This document shows positions 14,201-26,700 of a DNA stretch of 64,000 nt, piece by piece. The position numbers were made by a program, and so were the translations under genes. This stretch comes from Anthopleura xanthogrammica (lineage: Eukaryota; Cnidaria; Anthozoa; Actiniaria; Actiniidae): assembly GCA_964019055.1 (NCBI GenBank), contig OZ025209.1, forward strand, positions 14,979,867 through 15,043,866, written 5' to 3'. Under the pieces are notes generated by a model. That model saw only the letters and a program-made list of their open reading frames with translations, searched no databases and was not told the DNA's origin. Numbering within the stretch: position 1 is the stretch's first letter; the number at the start of each line of letters is the position of its first letter.

Positions 14201-17200
14201 TACAACACATTTTAACCCCCTGTCAACGAAATAGCGAGGCTATCAGTACCTATTATCCAAATTTTCTATTCTACACCTCTCTGAGCTACCATTAGCTTCT
14301 TAGGCACTTGCATTCTCGATTAATGATAATAATTTGTTTTTCGCAGGATTTAGTTTCAATAAGAAGTATTGAACAAAGTTTTTCAGTGTAATGATCGTAA
14401 TTACGGGAATGTCAGTGACCACCCGGGCACGCTGTCAAACTGATCCAGATCAAGTCTCAATTTATTCTTGAATATTCATTGCTTTTGGTTTCTTTGGAAA
14501 CAAAAAGAGTACTTTCAACTAAATACTATATTCTACACTTTATAAAGCTTAAATTAAAATTAATTATAGGTGAAGAACTGATATCCCCGAAAAATTGAGA
14601 TGAATTTGAAACTAGGATGAAGGAAAGCTTCATCGCTTGGAAAAAGCGAAATTCAACTTTTGCTTCTCAGATCACTATTTACATATAGTTTTATTTAGCT
14701 TTCACTTGCTCCCTGCCAGCGAACCACTCTCAGTAAACAATAGATGACGTCATATTTTTATTGAATTATTTAAGTTGAAAATCAAGTACGTTTTTTAGAG
14801 TCGATGTTCACCAGTTTCTTCGGGGAAGGCATTCCTCTGCTATCATGTTGAAGCTTCGTTAACTACGAGTTATTCGATTGAAATTGAATTTAATTGAAAA
14901 GATAAAATATTGTGATCCTTGGGGATGGCAGAACATAGCGATATGAACGGTTCAGAAACTGGTACCGAACTAACTGAAGTTGATGATGATAGAAATGTTG
15001 ATGAAGAAAACGAGGAGGACGAAGAGGTGAACGAAATAGTCTTTTACATTTTTGTAACTTTATTATCTCGTAAGGAACATTCTTATCATCTTTTTGACTT
15101 TTATTCCCTTGGTACTAACTCATTTTAACTTCAAACCTGCTTTCAAAACGAGGAATATCAGTATAGTATCATTTAGCATTCTTTCAAGTTCGACTCTCGT
15201 CTCCGACTTTTAAAAGTTAATGTAAACACACTGGAAAATAGTTTTTTTCTACTTCTGTGTTACCGGAACAACAATATAGATTCGTTGATTCCAAAAACTC
15301 CTCCAATTCAAATACAATTCGCAAATGCAAAGTTTTCCAAAGAAATATTTCAGGAAAAAAACAACGATTTTCAACTTCAACGCATTAACAATCTTTGCAT
15401 ATTATTATCCAGATGATTGTCCAACTAGGCAGGTGATCGGGATAGTTCCTTTGGTAATCCGAATACTTTTAAAACTTTCATTGTTTTACTTATGATTCTA
15501 ATTTTAAGACAGCTTTTCTAACATAATATGAGTTCCTTCAGGCAAAGCACAATTTTGAGCGAAAGGCTCTCACTTTTTAGGACTCTTTCTTGTCCATTAA
15601 GTTGATAGAAAATCAAAATTGAGGAAACTATATTGATTTTTTTTTGTGTAATGGCGTACAAGGACTTGTTTTTTAATGCTAATCGCTTTAGCCATAGAAA
15701 CTTCAATTTCTCGAAAACCAAAACAGAGCCGGCCAAGGCATTTGAGTCCGGGAATGTGCGCTCTCTTCTACCAATTTTTATCAGAGAATTGAAAGATTTC
15801 AGTTCTCGGTGATAAAAATACCACCAAGATTGACAGAACATATATAAATGTTCGCCAAGCACTTTTTAAAAATAGCTGAAAGCGTTAGATATAACTTGAT
15901 TCCTGGAGTGGTTTCTAGAAAAATCCATTCTGAACTAAAATAACTATGTATACACTCAAATACAAAGGGGTTCTCGGACAAGAATTGGACCAAAAATGGG
16001 AAAGTTATTGCTTTAACCAAATTTGGTTTATTAAATCATTTCGATTATTAACGTTTCGATTCTTCAATAACCTTTGAAAAAGACATTCATTTGGTAAGAA
16101 ACGGTTAGAATTTCGTAACCTCAAGAACTTTTCCCCCTACTTATTGGGTTAAAAAGGAAATAACTTAGGTCCTCAACGAAGAGGAGAACATAATATTGGA
16201 ATACGAATTAAGACAATGTTGCAATAATGAAATTTTTTCTGCAATCTTCAATAGAGTATTCTAGAGTTCAATGGACTAGTCCTTTAAGCTTCTCTTCTGT
16301 GTTATATTCTCTTATGTTCTCTTTTCTTCTGTTCTGTTCCGTTCTCTTCTTCAAGTCTCGCTTCTTTCTTAAAATTTCTACTAAAATAAATAGTTTCGAA
16401 TCCGCATAAAATCAGTCGCAAACCTACATTTCAAATCAATCTCTTCTCTTAAAAAATCTTGTTAATGATAAATTATTAATGATGTTCATCCTTCAGTAAA
16501 TTGCATAGTTTAAGCCTGGCATAGATTAGAGTATTCTTCAGTTCTCAATGTCACTTTCTTAGAAGTATTATTCACAATAAGCGACCAACACACACTAGCT
16601 TCAATTTTTTCTCGTGTTTCTCTCAATGGATTTTAGACTTTTTATTACATTGTTGGAGCGAGAGTTTCTCCCTGCAACAAAATCTAAAATTGTTCTATCA
16701 GCATGAGAAAAAATATCTGAAGATTTTTGCATTACGTTTGTGGCGTTACATGAGCCCAGTAAATTTTCAAAATCCTGTTAATACACTTTCAAGACTTTCA
16801 AGAGACCTGTATACAAGAATCATGGGTGGTGTGCTATAAATAGACCACGTCCGCCGCCGCTTTGGTCATGGGATCGATCCTCGGCGGACTCGCCATCGTG
16901 AGCTGTAGAATAGCTTGTTGGTTCTCTCTTGTGCTCTAAGGGCTTTTCTCCGGGCTCTCCGGTTTTCCTCGAGTCAAGAGAATCAACTTTTAAATTCTAA
17001 TTCGAGCGACTGAACCATCACTACCTTCACTGACAAAAAATGAATATATACTTAGTTTTTCCAGTCAACTTCAAATCTTTTCCAATACACTGAATTGAAA
17101 TATGGCGACCAATTTAAATAACTATTGTTCTGGACTGACTAGCCTCTCATACATGTGAAAATGCTTTTATGTTTCCACGAGAATACGAAGCTAGCCAGTC

Positions 17201-20200
17201 AAGAACAATAGTTATTCAAATTGGTCGCCATATTTCGATTCGGTGTATAGTTATTTTTAGCTTGAGAGTTAATGTATTTCTATATAAGACAAGGTGTCAT
17301 TCTCTTGAGAATAAGATTCTTTGTTTGAGTTGTATCCATATTCATGTGTCTTCTCATCCACAACTGTTAAACAAAGAAATGATACTCTAGGGAATGACAC
17401 GTGGTTTGAAATGGGAAAACATAACACCCAAGGTAAAAGGGGTTTATGTTATTGCTAACTCCTACGATCGTTCCGAGCAGAACTTTATTCACTGCGTACG
17501 ATACTAATACAATACTAATCCCATCCATCGTGTGTACAAAAACGACATCGTGTTTTTCTGCTTGCCCTTGGTGTTGTGTAACAGCATGAACCTTCCTTTC
17601 TTCATAGTACCTAATTTGCGGAACTTTTAATTCTATTGTAGTTTAAAGCATCTTCTTTTGTTATATTATATTTCTATTATCATTTCTATTCTTAAATCCG
17701 TTCCTTAGCAACACAAACTTTTTGTAAGTGTAATTTTTTTTACTCCGCTTTGAGTAACTTTAGCCAAATATGGGAATGTACTTCAATCAAGGAATCCCTT
17801 GATTCGAGCTAGGATTTTTCGGCAGATTCTACGGCTTTCCTCCCTCCACAAAACCTAACAAGCTGAATTCCAAAAAAGCGATGTATGAGTTAGCCCTGAC
17901 TTTAATCAGCTGCCCAGCGGTTGTTTCAGGGTATTGATAAACTTGCGGTCCCCCCACCCCAGAATAGGAATTCGACTAATTTTTGAGATTTCGCTATGAA
18001 AACACTATGCACCAAGAAACACTAAAACACAAATATAGTAGGGTTGAATGGTTTTGTTTTGTTTTATTTTTCTGATAAAAATAACGTTGACTGAAGGCAT
18101 AACATCTCTGATTAGTCACCGGCAATAAATACACAGATCAAGCTATTCATTTTGATTTTTTCTACAAAGCCTTGGTTATACAATAACAACACTAAGTTCG
18201 TATTTTTGTTTTGTTTCTGGAAATGCCTTCTCGTTTAATCATTTATTCATTTTATTTTATTTTTCTACTGATTTTTAAAGTGAGATTTTACATAATTTTT
18301 AATCATTTATTTTTTATACTTTTTCATTTCCAAAACTCTTTCTATTTTTTAGTCTTATTTTTAAAATCTAAATCTATTTGGCTAGCTGTTGTATCACAGC
18401 GTGGGACACTCACATCAGAGCTCCCAGTTAATGTGAAGCCAGGATCGAATTGAAATTTAGAGGTTGCATGATTTTTAAGATGATAGGAAAACCAGAGAAC
18501 CCGGATAAAAAACCCTCGAAGCACAGGAGAGAACCAACAAATTCTACTCACATGCGAAAACGAACGAAAACGAACCCGAGTCGCATTGGTGAGAGGCGAG
18601 CAGCTTTCAACGCTACGCCACCCGTGCTTATTACATTTTAAATTCTTCTATTTTTTTTTACCTCATATCTATTTCCATTTTCCTATACTTGTTCAGTCTT
18701 AAATCAAAATTTGGAACTTTAAAGTATTAGTATATTTTATTCTGAATGTTTTTACTTTATTTTTATTTTTTTTTCAGCATGGAGAAACTGCCCTATCCAT
18801 GGCTATCAGTGTAGGCAATCTCCAAACTCTACGAGAGCTATTTGCAGCCGGTCATATAGAACAACAACTGAGGGCTATAAAAGTATGTAAAAAATACATT
18901 TATGTTCTATTTTGTGATTGGCTAAAATGACAGGAAACAAATGCGCTTCATCTCAATTTTCCCGCCACTTTTCTAGACATGCGCATTGGGAACCTAGACT
19001 TGAAAGCCAATCAGATTGCTCCATGTTTAATGATTCTGCATTAATCATCGCCTTAATATTCTAACCTTTCTTTATTCCAGCCCAACGGTGATTCGGTCAT
19101 GCATTTGGCTGCCAGACGACGCGATACTGAAATCGCAAAATTCCTGATTCAACACGGTGCAGAAATCGATATACAAAATGTAAGCAGCCTTGACTTTAAT
19201 AGCGACACAGAAATAGACCCCTTGCAGCACGCCGGAATGCAGCTCAATTTTGAGGACAAAAAAATAGGTTTCCAATTCTCAGGAGATTGAAATTTGTTTG
19301 TTTTGCCCTCCAAATTGAGCTCCTCTGACGTCACGTGCAAGTGGTCTATAATCATAATAAATTGTACTTTTTGTACGGATAAATAGACCCCTTGCAGCAC
19401 GTTGGAATGCAGCTCAATTTTGAGGACAAAACAATAGGTTTCCAATCCTCAGGAGATTAAAATTATTTTGTTTTGCCCTCCAAATTGAGCTCCTTTGACG
19501 TCACGTGAAAGGGGTCTATAATATTTTGCTTCGTTTTGCAGAATGACGGCCAGACACCGATGCATATTTCTGCGGCCGAAGGAGACGAACACATGTTTAA
19601 AGTCTTACACACCATGAAAGGAAGGATAGACATACCTGACCATGTAAGCCCTTTATTCTTGTTTTTCGCGTAGCCCATCACTGGGAATTAATAAACTATT
19701 CAAAAAAAAATTAAATAGAAAACGCACGCGCGTGCTGTGTGCGTAGCACGAGGGGGTTAACAGAACACGAAAGAAGTACTAGGAGAAGCATTATTCGTAG
19801 CAGAGTACTTCTCGAGTGTAATCCCCAAGTGTTTTATAGTTACTGTACACAACACAGCAAGCAAGTTTTCTATTTCTTTTATAAGATACAAATTTCAATG
19901 ATCGTTATTTTGGATACGAATGACGCAACAGAAAGTGCGCGCATGTGCTGTGTGTTCTCATAATGCACGTGCCCTAACCAATCAGAACGCGAGATTTCTA
20001 ACAGTCTTTCTACAATTGCTTTTAAATGCGTGGCTGCTCTAAGCGTTATTACACGCAGTCCATCAAGTCCCAAATTTACATTAGAATTTATCCTAAAAAA
20101 CCTTTTGATTTTTATCTTGAGCGCAATATAAATGTTTTCCCATTTCAGACCATGTGTCATTCTCTAGAGTATCATTTCTTTGTTTAACGGTTGCGCATGA

Positions 20201-20655
20201 GAAGATACATGAATATGGATACAACTCGAACAAAGATTCTTACTCTCAAGAGAATGACACATGGTCTGAAATGGGAAAACATAGCGGCGAAGCCGAAAAG
20301 GTGCAAACCTCGATACGTACGTTAGTTTTGCTATCTTTCCTTTTCTTTCCTGCTATCCCAAGCTCTTGAGACAAAGGCTAGCGACACCCTCTCGATTTTC
20401 TTCGTAGAGGAGAGGAATAGAGTTGATTGTAGACACTTTAGTTAATGTAGCTAATTTAGCATTTTTTTTAATTTCTAGGAGGACCGCACTCCCCTGTATC
20501 TAGCCACCAAGGGGGGTTACACGGGGATCATAGAGTTCCTTGTTGACAAAGCCAAAGCTGATGTGCAAACAAGATCAAAGGTATTTTGAGAAATAAATAT
20601 TAATAATAACAATAATGATAATAATGATGAAGATGATGACGACGACGACGACGAC

Positions 20656-20714
<59 letters not shown>

Positions 20715-23700
20715 AGCATGATAATAACTTCAGCAATGGTCAAATCCGACGACACGGCAGCTATCTTGAATCGCAAGGCATTATATATATATAGGGCGCC
20801 AGGGGGCAAAACAAAACAAAGATGGTGGATAATAATATAGAATCTTTTAATTAATCCTACGATGCTTTATTTTCCGCGATTGACGTCCAATTTATTCTTT
20901 TGAAAATTGTGTTTTTGTATGAAACTGAAACGAATAAATTTGACGTTAAACGCGGAAAATAAAGTATTGTAGGATTAATTAAAAGGGTCTATATAAAGTT
21001 TCGTTTATTTTTTCCTATCATGTCTATCTTCTAGTCAAATTGTCTTGTGGTGAACTGTTAATATTAATCGACGCAATTACTGTAACGAAGCTTTGTATAT
21101 TTGCCCCCTACCAAGATGGCCGCTGTATGGTCGAAGTAGTCCATTCTGCCCTTGCTTTGTGAGAGATAAAGTGTTAAAATTTTGAATCGATATTTTGTTC
21201 TACAGGATGGAAACACTCTCTTACACTTATCCTGCTCCAACGGTCATGCAGAATCAACAATCCTGTTAATCAAGAAAGGAGTCCTGCCACAGATGCCAAA
21301 TAAGGTAAACAATGAATCAAGCATGGTTCACCTGGATGGGTGACCTGAGGTTTGAACCTAGTCAGACTTTTATTGGAAACATTTGAGAAATTATTTGTTG
21401 TTTTATGTTATAAGGGACGGACCATGCATTTGATTTTTGTTCAAGGGGGGGGGGGGGGGGGGGGGGAGGGTGAGTACTAATTTTCGGTGTGCTTGATTTT
21501 ATTTTTTTCAGCTACTCAGTTTAAAAGATATTTTTAAACCTTTATAGCCGGGGAAAAGTTAAGCACACCGGAAAATCGTACCCCCCCCCCCCCTCCAAGA
21601 ATTAAAAAATCAGATGCTCCGCCCCTAACCGGCTGAGAAAAGCCTTAGGATTATAACGACGGGGTTCCTGATGTTTTGGCGAGAAATTTCGTGGCAAATA
21701 CGCGCCTGTCCCCAAACGTTTTGACTGTCACAAGACAACTACTTCGTCACTCACTTCTCATAATTTATTAACGACCGTTTCTGATCTTGATGGCAGGAAG
21801 GGTCACTGTGCATACATAATGCAGCAAGAAATGGTCACGCAAATGTTGTCAAGGCTCTCCTTGAGAAAGGTGTCCCTGTGGATATCAAGAACAAAGTAAG
21901 TGACCATAGCTACACTTGAAATTAAACCTTTAACCAGACTTTTGTCTGTGGTACATACAGGTCATGTGTTTTGTCTTATTGCAAGAGCAACACTGAATAT
22001 CGCAACACTACAGGGCCGTAGCCACAATTTGGACAGTGGTCCCAAAAATGGACCAGTTTCTCGGTTTTCCCCCCGAGCATTTATGTTCTCAAAAAGCGTA
22101 ATAAATACGAGGGGGAAAATGGTTCTGACGATAAAAAGTGGTCCAGTCAACCAGTCAACCTTACTGGTGGCTCGGCCATGCACTATAACCTTCGTATTCC
22201 CGAAGAGAATAATAATAAGAAACACAATTCATTCCAGATGTCCTTGGATCTTGAAAACCTATTTCCTATCGCTCAACCCCTTTCGCCTTTTATATTCACA
22301 ATACATAAAAATATCAAACTAATAATAAACACTAAGTAATTATAAAAACACTATTTTTCATTGATTTTACCCGTCAATGCCTCGTTAGCGCAGTAGGCAG
22401 CGCGTCAGTCTCATAATCTGAAGGTCGTGATTTCGATCATCACACGGGGCATTTTTTTTTACTAAAACAAAAATAGTATTTTTCTATTTTTTGAAAGATT
22501 TCCAATCCTTATCTTAATTACGGCACGAACCCGGGGCTCACCCTGCCGTGACCGTTCCAGTACCGTGCCGTGTATAAAAACATTTAACATTCAGTGCCGT
22601 GTCCGCGCCGCGACGTAACCGTGCCGTATGCCGTGACATTTCACACTCATACAAAATCTGCTATAAACCCACAGATTCTTACATAGATTCCCTTTTTATA
22701 GAATAATTTGACGGCTCTTCACGAGGCAGTAATGAATCGAAGACATGCTGTTGTCCAGCTGTTGCTAGGGTTCGGTGCTGACAAGGAAATGGTCGGCGGA
22801 AGAGTAAGTGTTTTTGCTTATTCTTGACTGTGTGTTTGTTATTCAAAGCGTATTTATTTTTCCGTCTTTTCTTCTTTTCCTACCTGCTTGCCTTCCAAGG
22901 TTATTTCTTCCTTTCCTCCCTTGCGTTTTACCTCGCACTTCCTTCCTACCTTTCATCCTTCTTTTCTCGCTCCCTTCCTTCCTTTCTTTCTTCTTTCCCT
23001 GCTTGCCTGTTTGCTTGCTTGCATGCTTGCTTCCTTCTTTCCTCTATTCCTTCCTTCCTTCTGTTTTTTTTTTCATTCTTCATTCCTTCCTTCCATTCTT
23101 TCACTATTTAAAACCCCCTTCACCTTTCTACTACCTTTTTTCGTTTATTTCCTCACTTCCTCCATTCCTAGCCTTTCCAGTTCCCTACGATCCCCTTTCC
23201 TGCTTCTTATTATTTTTGCTCGTTCTTATTTAGGACTGGGAATCGCCAATACACATGGCCGCAAGAGTTAGAAATGGAGAACGAGTTGCGGACATTTTGA
23301 TCAGAAGTGGAGCCAATCCAGACACGAGAAATGAGGTTTGACAAAAAATCTAATATTAAACTCTGAAACAACCTTTAAGTCAGGACACGACTAACTCACA
23401 GATCAAACTCTGAAACACCCTATGGGGGCAGATCTACATAAGTCAAGACACGACTAACTCACAGATCAAACCCTGAAACAACCTATGGGGGCTGATCTAC
23501 GTAAGTCAGGGCATGGCTAACTCACAGATCGACACCGAAACCCCAGAGGCTAGAGATGAGTGCAACACTGCTACACCTCCTTGCTTCCTTTGATGCCCAT
23601 TCCACTAAATACGAGCATTTCTTTTTATTTGCTTAACTTTATTTATTCTTTAGAAAAATGGCGAGCGAGCTTTGCATGTAGCTGCAAGAAACGGGAATCT

Positions 23701-26700
23701 GGAGGTGGTACGGCTACTGCTGAAGGAAGATGTTGAAGTAGCAAGACGATCAACGGTATTATATATACATGTACTTTATCTATCGCTCATAGTTTCGAGT
23801 CTCTTTAAGTTTATGTAGACAGCTATTTCAGAAAAGGTTGGTGAAGGTTTTGTTTCTTGTTGCATGTTGCATACTAAGCCCATAATGCACTATGGGTGAT
23901 GTAAATCCAAGCAGCAAAAGTTCAAACTGACGAGATGGAATTTTCTCAAACTTTGTCTTCAAGTTTTTCCAGAATATTTTCTTCTTTACAGTTTTTTTTA
24001 CCTGAATATAATACATTTCAAGCTTGTTAAGCAACATGCAACATTAAACATGCATCATGCAACATGCAACAACCCTTTTTGAAATAGCTATATATACATA
24101 TATATACATATATATACATATAACACACTAAGACGATAACGCTAAGTATTGTCGCTATGCACGCTATGCGTATGTTGCATAATTATTATACGCTACACCT
24201 TGCGTATCTAGTGCTACGCATTTCTAAATATGAGAATCATAACGCATTTTTTTATACAGTAAATAATTTGCTGGTTTGGTTTTCTCTCTTTCAGAATGGC
24301 GAGACCCCACTTCACCAATCATGTGCAAATGGTCATTATGAAATATCCAAGAAAATTGTTGAAAAACTCTTCAACGACAAGAGCTTTGCTTTTGCAAGAC
24401 TGGTTGTCAACATTCCTAATGACGTAAGTGTTATTTGCTTAACCATATCTATCTGACCCACAAGATCTCTCTCAAGTCCTTAGCCTGAAGAGTGCAGAAT
24501 AGTCCCCTTCATAGTTCCCTGCGCCATCCTGAAAGGTATCCATGCTTTTGCATCGAAACGAGACGAACGGTGATCTTGCAATGATAGAGACCTTAGTTTT
24601 TAACACCTTGGACAATTATCATTCACATGTATCTATAATTGCAAGCTCGCCTTTGGTCTCGATACGATGGCGCAGGGAACTATGAAGGGGACTATTGCAG
24701 AAACGTTCTTTAGAAAAGAAACCATCATAAAAAGGGGGCATTGGAACCTGACAGACAGCAAATTCACCAAAACTTTCTCATTATAATTACTATCATTTTT
24801 TAGAGAGGAGAAACTGCGTTGCACCATTTGGCTCAAAGAGTACGACGCAAAGAAAGTGTTGAAGATCTGATCAATATTGCAACCCTTTTACTTGATCATG
24901 GCGCTAATATGACCATGAAAACTACCGCGGTAAGAAAAATACTTCTTTAACTATCATCATAAATTAACTTCAGTTCATGGATAAATAAATTTTGAAGGAT
25001 TCTCATACGGCAGCCATCTTGAATCACAAGGCATTAGCGGGCGTCCAGGGGGCAAAACTATACAAAGATGGCGGATAATATAAAGAATTTCATGTATTTA
25101 ATTGTCTTTCTTTCATCTACATTTTCTTAATTCATCTCTTGTCAAATTGTTAATCGACGCCATTACTGTAAGAAAGCTTTGTATATTTGCCCTCTTCCAA
25201 GATGCCTGCCAAATCGAGTCGAAGTAGTTCATTAAAGAAATTCTTACGAAAAATATCTACTTGCAATTTCAGAAAAAAGAGACTCCTCTCCACTGGATTG
25301 CACGCTCTGGCAACTATGACGTTTTGAAAGCTATGTTGACCTCTACCAAGGTTCCCCTACATATTATACAGTCTGGAATCAACAGCAAAACAGATGTGAG
25401 TAGATGATCCAAGGGCACAGACAGACAGACAGACCCCCTTGCAGCACGTCGGAATGCAGCTCGATTTTCAAATTCTCAGGAGATTGAAATTTCTTTGTTT
25501 TGTCCTCTAAACTGAGCTGCTTTGACGTCAAATGCAAGGGGTCTATAGCAGTCCTTTCGTTGTCAATAGAACCAAGGAAATCATTCATTTTTAATTTCAG
25601 ATCGGTGCTTCTCCTCTGATGATCGCTTCTCACCATGGGAATCTTGAGGTCGTCAAGGTGCTGCTAAAACATGGAGCTAGAGTTGACGTGTTTGACGAGG
25701 TGCGTGACATTATTTAGTAGGAATGCGTGACAACTGTTTGTTGTTTTTATCATAATGCGATTGTCTTTCTGTCTTCTCTGACGAGATTAATGACATTACT
25801 TACTAGGAATGCGTGACAACTGTTTGATGTGTTTATCATAATGCGATTGTCTTTCTGTCTTCTCTGAGGAGGTGCATGAAATTACTTACCAGGAATGCGT
25901 GACAAACTGTTTGTTGTTTGATGTGTTTGACATAAAGCTAAGCTATTGTCTTTGTGTTTTGCAGACTGGGAGTACAGCTCTGCATCACGCCGCCACGTAT
26001 GGTCACGAGGAGGTGGCATGTGTCTTACTGGACCACAAAGCCTTCGTGAACGGTCGAACAAAGGTACATAAATACGTATCATAATCATTCCTCATTTATA
26101 CAAAACGAAACCGATTTGTATCAAGCATTTAACATAACGTATTTTGTTGTAGCTCGGCGTCACTCCACTTCACCTCTCCGCTGAAAAAGGCTGCGTAGGA
26201 CTGGTGAAGCTCTTAGTCAGCAAATACAAAGCTGTCGTTGATCCTGCAACAATGGTAAGAAACGGCAATTGATTTATCTTTATGCATCTTTATGAGGCTT
26301 GTTATTTCATCATCTATTATTCCTTACTCCGCTCGCTCGTTCGTTCCTTCTTTCCTTCCTTTCTTTCCTTCTTCCTTTATTTTTTCCTTACAATTTATTC
26401 TCGTTTTTATTTGGCAGGACAAAAAGACTCCATTGCACATGGCAAGCGAGAGTGGATTCGCAGAGGTTTGCAACTTGCTTCTTAGTCTTGGAGCAGACGC
26501 TAATTCTTCAGACACGGTAAGACTGCTGAAAATATTGATTTCAAGATTGATCACCCAGGGATGGATGTAAAATACGATAGACCCCTTGCACGTGACATCA
26601 AAGCAACTCAATTTGGAGGACAAAAACAAAAGAATTTCAATCTCCTTAGAATTAGAACCTATTGTTTTGTCTTCCAAATTGAGCAGCATTCCGACATGCT

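Larger units (their letters stand above)
9837..18777 (+). other. 8.9 kb TRPN-A intron between repeats 3 and 4
   Basis: Contains two CCCCTTGCA elements (10165, 10531), one GCGCCATCTTGAAAGG element (10978), the 8-bp composite array (12741), the possible alternative first exon (14925), SINE fragments (16838, 17780, 18385) and palindromic elements at 17086 and 17247. I see nothing else coding. Confidence 0.6.

Noticed and set aside
15518..16020. Two - strand frames of 114 and 73 codons in the large TRPN-A intron
   Set aside because: Ordinary chance length, no domain, no splice partners and no similarity to anything recognised.
18450..18641. 63-codon Lys/Arg/Thr-rich frame
   Set aside because: It lies antisense in a SINE copy and reads through its conserved body.
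22808..23271. Leu/Phe/Ser/Pro-rich frames of 95-141 codons in a TRPN-A intron
   Set aside because: Pyrimidine-rich CCTT/CTTC low-complexity DNA leading into the repeat 11 acceptor.
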